From Roseateles violae (GTDB lineage: Bacteria > Pseudomonadota > Gammaproteobacteria > Burkholderiales > Burkholderiaceae_C), in assembly GCF_030410485.1 (NCBI RefSeq), contig NZ_JAUHHC010000001.1:1054001-1118000 (forward strand): a stretch of DNA of 64,000 bases, given 5' to 3'. The translations under genes and the position numbers were made by a program. Shown here one piece after another: positions 30,000 through 39,028 of the stretch (position 1 is its first letter; each line of letters begins with the position of its first letter). A model generated the notes under the pieces. It ran no database searches. It was not told where the DNA came from and saw only the letters and a list, made by a program, of their open reading frames with translations.

Positions 30000-32420
30000 C
30001 TACTTGCCCGCTTCGCCCGGGGCGCGCGGGTCGCCCAGATAGCTCGTCAGCCAGCGGCTCATCTCCCATTGCACATGGCCGACCGATTCGCGCGCCGTGT
30101 AGCCATGCGACTCGTAGGGCAGCGAGACATAACGCACCGGCGCACCGGTGCCGGCCAGCGCCTGGTAGAGGCGCTCGGTCTGGATCGGCGAGGTGCCCGA
30201 GTTGTTGTCGGCTTCGCCATGGGTCAGGAGCAGCGCCTCCTTGATCTGGTTCGCATACAGGAAGGGCGAGAGCTTCAGGTAGACATCCTTGGCTTCCCAC
30301 AGATTGCGCCGCTCGCTCTGGAAGCCGAAGGGCGTCAGCGTGCGGTTGTAGGCGCCGCTGCGCGCGATGCCGGCCTTGAACAGATCGGTGTGGGCGAGCA
30401 GATTGACGGCCATGAAGGCGCCATAGCTGTGGCCGCCGATCGCCAGTCGCTTGATGTCGACGACGCCCAGCTCCTCGGCCTTGTCGATGAGGGCGCGCGC
30501 ATTCATGGTGATCTGCTCGACGAAGGAATCGTTGACCGTGCGCGGGTCGCCGACGATGGGCATGGTCGCGTCAGACAGCACGACAAAGCCGTCCATCAGC
30601 AGATGCAGGGGGCTCAGTCCGCTCCAGACCGAGAAGCGGTTGCCCGAGCCCTTGATCTGGCCGGCGGTGTCGTTGTCGGCGAACTCCAGCGGATAGGCCC
30701 AGATCAGGGCCGGCCGGCGCTCGCCCTCCTTGTGGTCGGGCGGCAGATAGAGCCAGAAGGAGAGCTCGACGCCGTCCGCGCGCTTGAACGTGATCAGCTC
30801 ACGGCGGATCTTGCGCAGCTGCGGCGTCGGGTCCTTCAGCCGGGTCAGCGCGCTGCTGCCGGTGCCGTCGCGCAGGAACAGGTTGGGCGGCTCGATCGCG
30901 CTCTCGCGCTGCGTGACCAGGCGGCCGCCGTCCAGCAGCGCCAGCGGCTGCTCGTAGACGCTTTCGGCCGACTGGAAGATCCGCGTCGTCGTCAGGTCCT
31001 TCAGCGAGAAGCGGTCGAGGAAGGGGCGCTCGCCCTTGGGCCCTGCGCCGGGGCCGCTCAGCAGCAGCTCGCCCTGCGCGGCAATCGCGACCGTGCGGCC
31101 ATTGCTGGGCAGCACGCGCGTCAGCGGCGTGCCCGGATGGCGGTAGCGCTCGCGCAGCGAATGGTCGAACAGCGGCCGGCTCTGCGCGCCGTTCAGCGGC
31201 AGCAGATAGGTACGCGTCCAGGCGCGCTGGCGGTCGATCTCGCTGAACAGCGCGTTCTGCCCGTCATCCAGGAAGATCAGGCGCGAGAAGCGGTGCGGCA
31301 TGCGCTGCACCTCCTGCGGCTCGCCGGTGTAGGGCGCATCCAGGCGCATGATGCGGTCGCGGTAGGCGACGCGGGCGGCCGGGTTGCCGCCGTCCAGCGC
31401 CTCGACCCAGAACACGGCCGCATCGTTCCCCGGCGAGGCGAAGAAGGCGCGCGGCCCGGGCAGCACGCCGTCCAGGGCCACGCCCTGCTTCAGCGGCAGC
31501 CGGCCCAGCTCGCGCAGCACCTTGCCGTCGCGCTGGCGCAGCTCGATCACGCGCGGGAAATCGTCCCAGGGCAGGCTCAGGCTGAAGGGCCGGATCAGCC
31601 GCTCGGTCAGCAGGTACTGGCCCTCGCCGACATTGGCGACGCTGCTGAACAGCGCCGGCCCGCCCAGATCGCGCGACAGGCCGCTGACCACGTCGACCAG
31701 GGTCAGGGTCGAACGCGCGTGGTAGTCGAACAAGGCCTCGTCGTGCGCATTGCGCAGCAGATCGGCATGGCTGCGCTCGGGCGAGGCGCGGCCGGGAATC
31801 ACGCTTTCCTGCACGGCCGGGCCGCCGGGCACGCGGGCCGCCTGCGGCAGCGGGCCGCGGCGGTCGGGCACCGTCGTGACGATCAGCTCGCGCGCATTCA
31901 GCCAGACCGGGTCACCCTGGGCCAGCACGGTGCTCAGGCGCAGGAAGGCGACCGGCCGGATACGGCCGCTGGCCGTGTCGCCGACCCACAGCTCGCTGGC
32001 CTGCTCCATGCGGCGCTCGAGCAGGAAGCGCTGGCCGTCCGGCGACCAGCCGAAGCTGTGGAAGACGCCGCCGGCCGGCAGTTCGACCTGGCGCTCGGGC
32101 GCGTCCGGGTTCAGCAGGCTGCGCAGCTTCAGGCGCTGGACCGGCGTGATTTGCTGCGGACAGGCGCAGCCCGGATCGAAGCGCAGGCCGGCCAGGCGCA
32201 GCACCGGCCGCGCCAGCTCCTCGATCGTCGCGAAGCGGCGCAGCTCCAGCACGGCCAGGCTCTGCTTGTCCGGCGAGATCAGCAGCCGCGGCAGCTGCGG
32301 CGCATCGAGCAGTTCGCGGATCGCGGGCGAGGGCTGCTGGTAGCCGCCGGCATCGGCGGCCAGGCCCGGCAGGCAGGCGACGGCCAGGGCGAGGCCGGCC
32401 AGCAGCTTGCGGACGTCCAT
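30000..32420 (-). CDS. S9 peptidase of glutamyl-endopeptidase type
   Basis: Exported prolyl-oligopeptidase-family serine peptidase, 806 residues. Signal peptide (1-21, ending PGLAAD), a beta-propeller-like N-terminal part, and a C-terminal alpha/beta hydrolase domain with the nucleophile elbow GGHSYGAF (Ser about residue 648), the acidic residue in THGEADNNSG and the catalytic His in ESHGYTARES. The stretch SGLSPLHLLMDGFVVLSDA is characteristic of the S9D glutamyl endopeptidases known from plant chloroplasts and bacteria, which cut short acidic peptides. The start at 32420 is chosen for the signal peptide; the open frame upstream belongs to the antisense of the next gene. Confidence 0.85.
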   Translation of the reverse strand: MDVRKLLAGLALAVACLPGLAADAGGYQQPSPAIRELLDAPQLPRLLISPDKQSLAVLELRRFATIEELARPVLRLAGLRFDPGCACPQQITPVQRLKLRSLLNPDAPERQVELPAGGVFHSFGWSPDGQRFLLERRMEQASELWVGDTASGRIRPVAFLRLSTVLAQGDPVWLNARELIVTTVPDRRGPLPQAARVPGGPAVQESVIPGRASPERSHADLLRNAHDEALFDYHARSTLTLVDVVSGLSRDLGGPALFSSVANVGEGQYLLTERLIRPFSLSLPWDDFPRVIELRQRDGKVLRELGRLPLKQGVALDGVLPGPRAFFASPGNDAAVFWVEALDGGNPAARVAYRDRIMRLDAPYTGEPQEVQRMPHRFSRLIFLDDGQNALFSEIDRQRAWTRTYLLPLNGAQSRPLFDHSLRERYRHPGTPLTRVLPSNGRTVAIAAQGELLLSGPGAGPKGERPFLDRFSLKDLTTTRIFQSAESVYEQPLALLDGGRLVTQRESAIEPPNLFLRDGTGSSALTRLKDPTPQLRKIRRELITFKRADGVELSFWLYLPPDHKEGERRPALIWAYPLEFADNDTAGQIKGSGNRFSVWSGLSPLHLLMDGFVVLSDATMPIVGDPRTVNDSFVEQITMNARALIDKAEELGVVDIKRLAIGGHSYGAFMAVNLLAHTDLFKAGIARSGAYNRTLTPFGFQSERRNLWEAKDVYLKLSPFLYANQIKEALLLTHGEADNNSGTSPIQTERLYQALAGTGAPVRYVSLPYESHGYTARESVGHVQWEMSRWLTSYLGDPRAPGEAGK

Positions 32421-32476
32421 CTTGTCTCCGAATGCGTTGTCGGCCGCAACGATAACCGCTGCGCTGCGGCCCGTCT

Positions 32477-33442
32477 TCAAGGCTTTGCCCCCATCAGCCA
32501 GGCCAGGGCGCTGAAGCTCAGAAAGGCCAGCGCGGTCGAGGCCATGATGATGCGGGCGATGCGGCCGTTGTCGGCGCGGTAGCGCTCGGCCAGCAGCGAG
32601 ACATTGCTGGCGCTGGGCAGGGCCGCGGCCAGGGTCAGCACCAGCAGCTGGAAGTCCGACAGCGCCAGGCCCAGCGCCCGCGCCGCGCTGCCCAGGCCGT
32701 ACACCAGGGCCGGATGCAGCAGCAGCTTGATCAGCGCGACCGGCAGGTAGAGCGCTGCCGGCGTGCGCGTGTGCGCATGCAGGCCGGCGCGCCACAGCAC
32801 CGCGCCTATCGTGAACAGCGCGACCGGCGTCGCCGCATCGGCCAGCATCCTGATCACCGCGTCGACCGGGCCGGGCGGGCGCAGGCCGGTGGCCGAGGCC
32901 AGCGCGCCCAGCGCGATCGCCCAGGGCAGCGGATTCGACAGCGCGCCGCGCAGCGCCAGACCGAGCGCCCGGCGCGCGCCGTGGCCGCCGCCGGCATCGT
33001 GCGCGCTGGCCAGCGCGATGCACAGCGAGCTGGTGAAGAAGAGATCGGCCAGCACGGTGCAGATCACCGGCCCGGCCGCCGCCCCGCCCAGCAGCGCGAC
33101 CAGCAGCGGCACGCCCATGAAGCCGGTGTTCGGAAAGGCGGCGACCAGCGCGCCGAAGGCGGCATCCTTCAGCCGCACGCGCGCCGACAGGGTCGCGAAG
33201 AGGGTCAGCGCGACGATGGCCGCCGCCGCCGTCAGGTAGACGCCCAGCACGACCGGGTTCAGCAGTTCGGCGACGCGGGTGTTCATGCCGAAGCGGAACA
33301 GCAGGCACGGCAGGGCGAAGAAGAGCACGAAGCCGTTCAGGCCGGGGATCGTGGACTCGGCCAGCACGCCGCGGCGCGCCGCCAGATAGCCGCACAGGAC
33401 CAGCGCGAAAAAAGGCAGGGTGACGGCGAGCACGGCTTGCAT
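32477..33442 (-). CDS. AEC-family (auxin efflux carrier-like) transporter
   Basis: Inner-membrane permease of 321 residues with ten predicted hydrophobic segments in two five-helix halves, in the AEC family (auxin efflux carrier, bile-acid/arsenite superfamily fold). Recognisable segments are the N-terminal PFFALVLCGYLAARRGVL and the mid-protein AFPNTGFMGVPLLVALLG, a conserved Asn-Thr-Gly-Phe-x-Gly motif of the family. Substrates in bacteria are mainly organic acids, but none can be read here. ATG 33442 gives the natural membrane start; 156 bases of extra frame upstream overlap the spacer to the pseudokinase. Confidence 0.88.
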   Translation of the reverse strand: MQAVLAVTLPFFALVLCGYLAARRGVLAESTIPGLNGFVLFFALPCLLFRFGMNTRVAELLNPVVLGVYLTAAAAIVALTLFATLSARVRLKDAAFGALVAAFPNTGFMGVPLLVALLGGAAAGPVICTVLADLFFTSSLCIALASAHDAGGGHGARRALGLALRGALSNPLPWAIALGALASATGLRPPGPVDAVIRMLADAATPVALFTIGAVLWRAGLHAHTRTPAALYLPVALIKLLLHPALVYGLGSAARALGLALSDFQLLVLTLAAALPSASNVSLLAERYRADNGRIARIIMASTALAFLSFSALAWLMGAKP

Positions 33443-33481
33443 GGCGCCGCGAGTATCGCAAGCGCGCGGGCCCGCTGCGCC

Positions 33482-33554
33482 AGCGCCCCCCGAATGCGGG
33501 GCGCTCTGCGGGCGCACGCAGAAAGCCGGCTTGCGCGTGAGCGATTGCTCACGC
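33482..33554. other. two strong hairpins between divergent genes
   Basis: Two perfect 8-base stems lie in the 167-base spacer between the AEC transporter and the pseudokinase: AGCGCCCC/GGGGCGCT (33482-33505, 8-base loop) and GCGTGAGC/GCTCACGC around GATT (33535-33554). Since the genes diverge, neither can terminate a coding transcript of the neighbours. They could be binding sites or members of a dispersed palindromic family; no function is visible. Confidence 0.5.
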
Positions 33555-33609
33555 TCCCCCGGTTCGCGGGGCGAATCGGGTGCAGGCCGCGCCGACAATC
33601 CGGCCTGCC

Positions 33610-34644
33610 ATGCGTATGCCCGAACTCGCCTTGCCGCCCGCCGCCGCCATGCCCCTGCTTGGCGAAGGCCTGGCCCTGGGCGTCTGGCGCCTGACCCAGC
33701 CGCTGCACGCCTGCGATGGCGGCCAGTGGTACGGCGCCCAGCATGCGCTGGCGGCCGACCGCTCGGCCGCCGTGCTGGTGCTGCACCGCAGCGAGCGCGC
33801 CGCCGACCAGATGCTGCGCTATGCCGACCAGGCCGGCGAGCTGGGCCAGTTGCAGCATGCCGGCATCCGCGTGCCCAGCGACAGCGGCGTCACCGCCGCC
33901 GGCCAGCCCTATCTGATCCTCGAGCCGGTCGATGGCCGGCCCATCCTGCTGGCCGGCAGCGGCCTGCCGCTGCGCGAGCGCCTGCAGCTGGTCGTTCAGC
34001 TCTGCGAGGCGCTGCGCTATGCGCATCAGCAGGGCTGGCTGCTGGCCGAGCTCGATCCCGCCATGCTGTGGGTGGACGCCCAGCAGCACCTGCATCTGAT
34101 GGGCCTGGGCCTCGCGCACATGCCCGACCCGGCCGACCCCTTCGAGCGCGGCAGCGGCCTGCTGGCCGCCCCCGGCTACCAGGCGCCCGAGCGCCTGGCC
34201 GGCGAACCGGCCAGCCTGACGACCGAGGTCTATGGCCTGGGCGTGCTGCTGTGCAGCCTGGTGGACGGCCGCCAGCCGGCCGAGCTGGGCGACGGCATCG
34301 AGGACGCTTCGCTGGCCGCGGCCTGGCCCAGCCTGGGCATGGCCGAGCGGATCAGCCTCGATGCGCTGCTGCGCAAGGCGGTCGCGCCGCAGCCGGCCAA
34401 GCGCCATCCAAGCGCCGAGGCGCTGGCCGACGATCTGCGCGCCTGGCTGGCCGGCGACGGCCATTCGGCGCTGGCGCTGACCCCGATGCCGGCACCGGCC
34501 GCCGCCGGAACGATCGCCGTCGAATCGGCGGTGCCGGCCTGGCCGCACAGCGTGGCCGGCCCGCGCCGCTGGCTGCTGGGCGGCTTGGCCATTGCCGCGC
34601 TGATCGCCGCCGCCGCGGCGGCGCGGCTGCACGGCCTGCTCTGA
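33610..34644 (+). CDS. membrane-anchored Hanks-type pseudokinase
   Basis: Protein-kinase-fold protein, 344 residues, with a single C-terminal transmembrane segment (about 318-340). The kinase scaffold is clear: a C-lobe catalytic-loop region YAHQQGWLLAELDPAMLWVD and APGYQAPERLAG equivalent to the APE motif. The catalytic residues are gone: the VAIK Lys is Leu (AAVLVLHRS), the HRD Asp is Glu (LAELDP), Lys and Asn of the catalytic loop are Asp and Met, and DFG reads GLG. It therefore should not phosphorylate substrates. It may scaffold or regulate a partner. Start chosen at ATG 33610. Confidence 0.83.
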   Translation: MRMPELALPPAAAMPLLGEGLALGVWRLTQPLHACDGGQWYGAQHALAADRSAAVLVLHRSERAADQMLRYADQAGELGQLQHAGIRVPSDSGVTAAGQPYLILEPVDGRPILLAGSGLPLRERLQLVVQLCEALRYAHQQGWLLAELDPAMLWVDAQQHLHLMGLGLAHMPDPADPFERGSGLLAAPGYQAPERLAGEPASLTTEVYGLGVLLCSLVDGRQPAELGDGIEDASLAAAWPSLGMAERISLDALLRKAVAPQPAKRHPSAEALADDLRAWLAGDGHSALALTPMPAPAAAGTIAVESAVPAWPHSVAGPRRWLLGGLAIAALIAAAAAARLHGLL

Positions 34645-34658
34645 CCCCCGGCTGACGG

Positions 34659-36203
34659 TCAGGCCGGCTGCGCGCCGGCCCGGCCGGCCTCGACCGCGAA
34701 GCGCGCCGCCACATCGACCGGGCTGGCCGGATCCCAGATCGCACGCACGCTGCGCAGCTCGGCCTCGAGCCGCTGCTCGCGCAGCTCGAAGCGCATATAG
34801 CCGCGCTGGTCGGCCCGGCCATAGCGCAGATGCGGGTTGTGCGGCAGCGCGGCGTCCAGGCGCGACTGGGCCAGGCCCTCGCTGCTGATCGAGGTGCCGC
34901 AGAACTCGGTCGCCAGCACCGCAGCGTCCGGGTCGGCGAAGTCCAGCTTCAGGTCGGCGACATAGTTCGCATGCACATCGCCGCCGAGCACGACCGCATT
35001 CGGCACGCGGCGCTCGGCCAGCTCGCGCAGCAGGCGCGTGCGGGCGGCCGGGTAGCCGTCCCAGCCGTCGGTCCAGAAGCGGGGTGAGCGCTCGGGACGG
35101 GCCTCCCAGTTCAGCGTCGCCATCAGGGTTTGCTGGCCGAGCAGGTTCCAGGCCCGCGAGGCGTCCCAGCTCTGCGCCAGCCATTGCTCCTGCTGGCCGC
35201 CGAGCAGGCTGCGCTGCGGGTCGAGAAAGTCGGGGCAGTCGGCCAGGGCGACGGTGTTGGAGCCGGCCCGGCCCGGCTTGGGGCAGACCTGCTGGCTGCG
35301 AAACTGGCGGTCGTCGACGGTGATGATGCGGGCCAGCCGGCCCCAGTCGTAGCGCTCGTTGAGCCGGATGCGAAAGCCCTGCGGCCGCGCCGCCTTGGGG
35401 AAGGGCATGTGTTCCCAATAGGCCTGGGTGGCGGCGGCGCGGCGCAGCTCGAACTGCGGCTCCAGCTCCTGCGAGACATTGGCCGCCCAGTCGTTGTCGA
35501 TCTCGTGGTCGTCCCAGGTGACGATCCAGGGCGCGGCCGCGTGCATGGCCTGCAGCTGCGCATCGCTCTTGTACTGGGCGTAGCGGCGGCGGTAGTCGTC
35601 CAGCGTGCGGCAATGGCCGCCCTGATGGCGGCGCGGCCGGTCGCTGTTTGCCGGCGTCGCGTATTCGTAGATGTAGTCGCCGAGGAAGAGCACCAGATCC
35701 AGATCCTGGCGCGCCATATCGCCCCAGGCGGTGTACAGGCCGTGGTCCCAGCGCTGGCAGGAGGCGATCGCGAAGCGCAGCCGCGGGGCAGCGGCCCCCG
35801 GCGCCGGCGCGCTGCGCGTGCGGCCGACGGCGCTGCGCTGGCCCAGCGCCGTGAAGCGATACCAGTACCAGCGCTCGGGCGCCAGGCGGGCCGGCTCGGC
35901 ATGGACGCTGTGCGCGTCGGCGGCCACGGCCCGCTCGACGCCGCGCGCGGCAATGCGCTCGAAGCGCTCGTCCTCGGCCAGTTCCCAGCGCACCTCGACC
36001 TGGTCCGGCAGCGCGGCGCCGACGAGTCGGGTCCACAGCACCAGCGTGTCCGGCCGCGGGCAGCCAGACGCGACGCCCAGCGCGAAGCGCGGCTCCACCT
36101 CGGCGCCGCGCGCATGGCGGACGAACAGCGGCGCCATGCCGGCGGCCAGGCTGGTCAGCAGCAGGCCGCGGCGCAGCGGGTCGGGTCTTGACTTCGGCTC
36201 CAT
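34659..36203 (-). CDS. phoD: PhoD-family alkaline phosphatase
   Basis: Exported metallophosphatase of 514 residues, related to PhoD phosphodiesterase/alkaline phosphatase. An N-terminal signal with RRGLLLTSLAAG (Tat-like twin Arg, about 13-24) is followed by an N-terminal fibronectin-like part and a catalytic domain with DLVLFLGDYIYEY, TWDDHEIDNDW and VVLGGDVHANYV, the metal-binding blocks of the family. Phosphodiester or phosphomonoester cleavage in the periplasm is expected. It converges on the pseudokinase with a 14-base gap. ATG 36203 is chosen for the signal; 36215 is possible. Confidence 0.9.
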   Translation of the reverse strand: MEPKSRPDPLRRGLLLTSLAAGMAPLFVRHARGAEVEPRFALGVASGCPRPDTLVLWTRLVGAALPDQVEVRWELAEDERFERIAARGVERAVAADAHSVHAEPARLAPERWYWYRFTALGQRSAVGRTRSAPAPGAAAPRLRFAIASCQRWDHGLYTAWGDMARQDLDLVLFLGDYIYEYATPANSDRPRRHQGGHCRTLDDYRRRYAQYKSDAQLQAMHAAAPWIVTWDDHEIDNDWAANVSQELEPQFELRRAAATQAYWEHMPFPKAARPQGFRIRLNERYDWGRLARIITVDDRQFRSQQVCPKPGRAGSNTVALADCPDFLDPQRSLLGGQQEQWLAQSWDASRAWNLLGQQTLMATLNWEARPERSPRFWTDGWDGYPAARTRLLRELAERRVPNAVVLGGDVHANYVADLKLDFADPDAAVLATEFCGTSISSEGLAQSRLDAALPHNPHLRYGRADQRGYMRFELREQRLEAELRSVRAIWDPASPVDVAARFAVEAGRAGAQPA

Positions 36204-36495
36204 GCCGGCCAGCATAGCGGGCAGCCAATGACGTTCCAACCCTTGCCGCGCCCTGCTAGGGATGGTTGCTGCTCGCCCCAGCCTCAACAATCAAGCCACC
36301 ATCTGCCCGCGAGTTCGCTCCGATGAAGCTCAGCCGCCAACGACTTCAGTGCGCGCTGCCAGGCGCCGGCCTCCTGTCGCTGGCCCGCCAGCGCCGCGCT
36401 TGAACAGCAGCCATCCGGCCCACGGCCTGCCGGCATCCTATGATGCCGCGCGACGGCCAAGCCCTGGCAGTCACGCCCATGCCGCTGCTGCCACG

Positions 36496-38997
36496 ATGAC
36501 CGTTGTCGCCTCGATCCCGAACCGAGCCTCGCTGTGGGCCGCCCTGTTGCTGTCCGGCCTTTGCGCCGGCGCCGGCCTGTTCCTGGCCCTGCATTACCCG
36601 CTGTCGGCGCCGGCCGCCGTCGGCGTCTGGCTGGCCGTCGCGCTGGCGGCGCTGCGCTGGTGGCCGCGCACGCCGGCGCTGCTGCTGGGTCTGCTGCCCA
36701 TCGTCGGCTTCGCGCCCTGGAGCGGCTGGATCAGCTTCGAGGAACTGGACCTGCTGGTGCTGGCCTGCGCGGCAGGCGGTTATGCCGGCGTGGCCCTGCG
36801 CCTCGCGCCGCAGCAGGAACGCGCGCCGGCCTGGCGCCATATGCTGGTCTATTCGCCGCTGGTGCTGCTGTTGCTGACCCTGTTTGGCGCCTCCCTGCTG
36901 CTGGCGCTGCAGCGCGGCATTGCCGATGCCGGCGGCTTCGTCTTCGGCTGGTACCAGGGCTATCACGAGCCCATGAACAGCCTGCGCCTGAGCAAGAGCT
37001 TCTTCCTCGTTGCGTTGCTGCTGCCGCTGTGGAAGCAGGCCGGGGCCAGCCGGCCGGGCGAGCTGAGCCGCGCGCTCTTGTGGGGCATGGTGCTGGCGCT
37101 GGCCGGCTGCTGCCTGGCCGCGATCTGGGAGCGCCACGCCTTCACCGGCCTGCTGGACTTCAGCACCGATTACCGCAGCACCGCCCTGTTCTGGGAGATG
37201 CATGTCGGCGGCGCCGCGCTGGACGGCTGCCTGGCGCTGACGGCTCCCTTTGCCGTGCTGGCGCTGCTGCGCGCGCGCACGCCGGCGCAGTTCATGGCGA
37301 TGATGCTGCTGGCCATGCTGACCGCCTATGTCTGTCTGACCACGTTTTCGCGCGGCGTCTACCTGGCCGTGCCGCTGGGGCTGGCGACCCTGGTGCTGCT
37401 GCGCGGCGGCCAGCGCCGGCGCGCGATTCGAGTGGCCGGCGCGAACACGGCGCCGCTGATGTCGGTGCCGCCGGCCGCCAAGCTGGGTGGCCTGCTGCTG
37501 GCGGCCGCCTTTGTCGGCGCCGCGGCGCTGATGTTCGGCAGCAGCGGTTACCGCGGCCTGCTGGCCCTGCTCGGCGCGATGCTGGTGCTGCTGATCATGC
37601 CGGCCAGTCTGTGGCTGCCGAGCACCGGGCAGCGCGTGACGGCCGTGCTGGCCGGCGGCGCGCTGGCGGCGCTGCTGTCCGGCGCCTGTCTGGCCTTGTC
37701 GATGGCGGTGCCCAAGGCCGCCTACGCGACCTATCTGCTCGCGCTCGCCTGCGCGCTGTTCCTGCGCTGGCGCGACAAGCCGGGCCAGGCGCAGCCCATC
37801 CATGCCTGCCTGCTGACCGCCAGCTGGTTCTGGCTGCTGGCCGGCGTCGTCACCGTTGCCGACTACTGGGGCGGCCCGATCGCGCGCTGGGATGCGTTCC
37901 GGCCGCTGCTGCTGCTGACCCTGCTGTGGCCGCTGATGCTCATGCGGCCGGCGCTGTGGCCGTTCAAGGCTCAGGGCATTCCGGGCTGGCGCGATCGCGG
38001 TTTGCTGTTCGGCGGCCTGCTCTTGGCGGCCTCGGTGATCTCGGCGCTGGCCGGCGGCGCCTATCTGCGCGACCGGGTTTCGAACTGGCGCCAGGATCTG
38101 CAGGTCCGCTTCGATCACTGGAACGAAGGGCTGGCGATGCTGCAGACGCCGCAGGACTGGCTGCTCGGCAAGGGCGCCGGCCGCTTCGTCGCCAATCATT
38201 TCTTCACCGGCCCGGCTGCCCAGCACACCGGCGACTACCGGCTCAAGAGCGGCACCGATGGTCGGTTCTATCTGGTGCTCAGCGGCGGCAAGCATGTGCT
38301 GGGCTATGGCGAGCTGTTCCGCGTCTCGCAGCGGATCGCCCCGCCGCAGGGCGAGGTGCTGCTGCGCGCGCGCGTGCGGGCGACGCAGGATGTCAGCTTG
38401 CAGGCCGAGATCTGCGAGCGGCATCTGCTCTATATCCAGAACTGCCTCGGCGGCGTGCTCGGCGCCAAGGCCAAGCCGGGCGAATGGCAGGAACTGAGTC
38501 TGCCGCTGGGCCGCGCGCCGGCGATGGGCGGCGCCTGGTATGCGCCGCGCCTGATCAGCTTCGCGATTGCAATGAACCAGCCGGGCAGCGTCGCGGAGAT
38601 CGCCGCGCTGCGCCTGAGCGATGTCAGCGGCCGCGAATTGCTGGCCAATGCGGACTTCTCGGACGGCATGGCGCATTGGTTCTTCTCCAGCGACCGCCAC
38701 CACCTGCCCTGGCATGCCAAGAGCCTGGGCCTGCATGTGCTGCTCGAGCAGGGATTGATCGGCGTCGCGCTGCTGACGCTGCTGGTGCTGTTGGCGCTGT
38801 GGCGACTCAGCTTCGGTCGCGGCCGCGAGCATGTGCTGGCCCCGGCCCTGGTCGCCAGCCTGCTGGGCTTCCTCGCCGTCGGTCTGTTCGACAGCCTGAT
38901 CGATGCTCCGCGCATCGGCTTCATGTTCTATGCGCTGCTGGGTGTCGGACTGGGCCTGCGGGCGCTGCCCGGCGCCGTGGTCGAAAAAGCGGGATAG
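36496..38997 (+). CDS. O-antigen ligase-like membrane protein
   Basis: Polytopic membrane protein of 833 residues with about 12 hydrophobic segments and the Wzy/WaaL-type pattern: a large periplasmic loop and the terminal motif HAKSLGLHVLLEQGLIGVALL, in which the His is the catalytic type known from O-antigen ligases. A soluble insertion of about 155 residues (about 580-735) with beta-rich sequence sits between two late helices. Such proteins join or polymerise lipid-linked glycans at the outer face of the inner membrane; the glycan is unknown. The ATG at 36496 excludes a non-hydrophobic, Ala/Arg-rich upstream extension. Confidence 0.78.
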   Translation: MTVVASIPNRASLWAALLLSGLCAGAGLFLALHYPLSAPAAVGVWLAVALAALRWWPRTPALLLGLLPIVGFAPWSGWISFEELDLLVLACAAGGYAGVALRLAPQQERAPAWRHMLVYSPLVLLLLTLFGASLLLALQRGIADAGGFVFGWYQGYHEPMNSLRLSKSFFLVALLLPLWKQAGASRPGELSRALLWGMVLALAGCCLAAIWERHAFTGLLDFSTDYRSTALFWEMHVGGAALDGCLALTAPFAVLALLRARTPAQFMAMMLLAMLTAYVCLTTFSRGVYLAVPLGLATLVLLRGGQRRRAIRVAGANTAPLMSVPPAAKLGGLLLAAAFVGAAALMFGSSGYRGLLALLGAMLVLLIMPASLWLPSTGQRVTAVLAGGALAALLSGACLALSMAVPKAAYATYLLALACALFLRWRDKPGQAQPIHACLLTASWFWLLAGVVTVADYWGGPIARWDAFRPLLLLTLLWPLMLMRPALWPFKAQGIPGWRDRGLLFGGLLLAASVISALAGGAYLRDRVSNWRQDLQVRFDHWNEGLAMLQTPQDWLLGKGAGRFVANHFFTGPAAQHTGDYRLKSGTDGRFYLVLSGGKHVLGYGELFRVSQRIAPPQGEVLLRARVRATQDVSLQAEICERHLLYIQNCLGGVLGAKAKPGEWQELSLPLGRAPAMGGAWYAPRLISFAIAMNQPGSVAEIAALRLSDVSGRELLANADFSDGMAHWFFSSDRHHLPWHAKSLGLHVLLEQGLIGVALLTLLVLLALWRLSFGRGREHVLAPALVASLLGFLAVGLFDSLIDAPRIGFMFYALLGVGLGLRALPGAVVEKAG

Positions 38998-39028
38998 CTA
39001 TCATGCTCGGCCGCACCGAAGTATTGCC

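Noticed and set aside
36323-36403. A 26-codon frame MKLSRQRLQ... in the gap before the O-antigen-ligase-like gene
   Set aside because: No ribosome site and no similarity I can recognise; it is too short to support.
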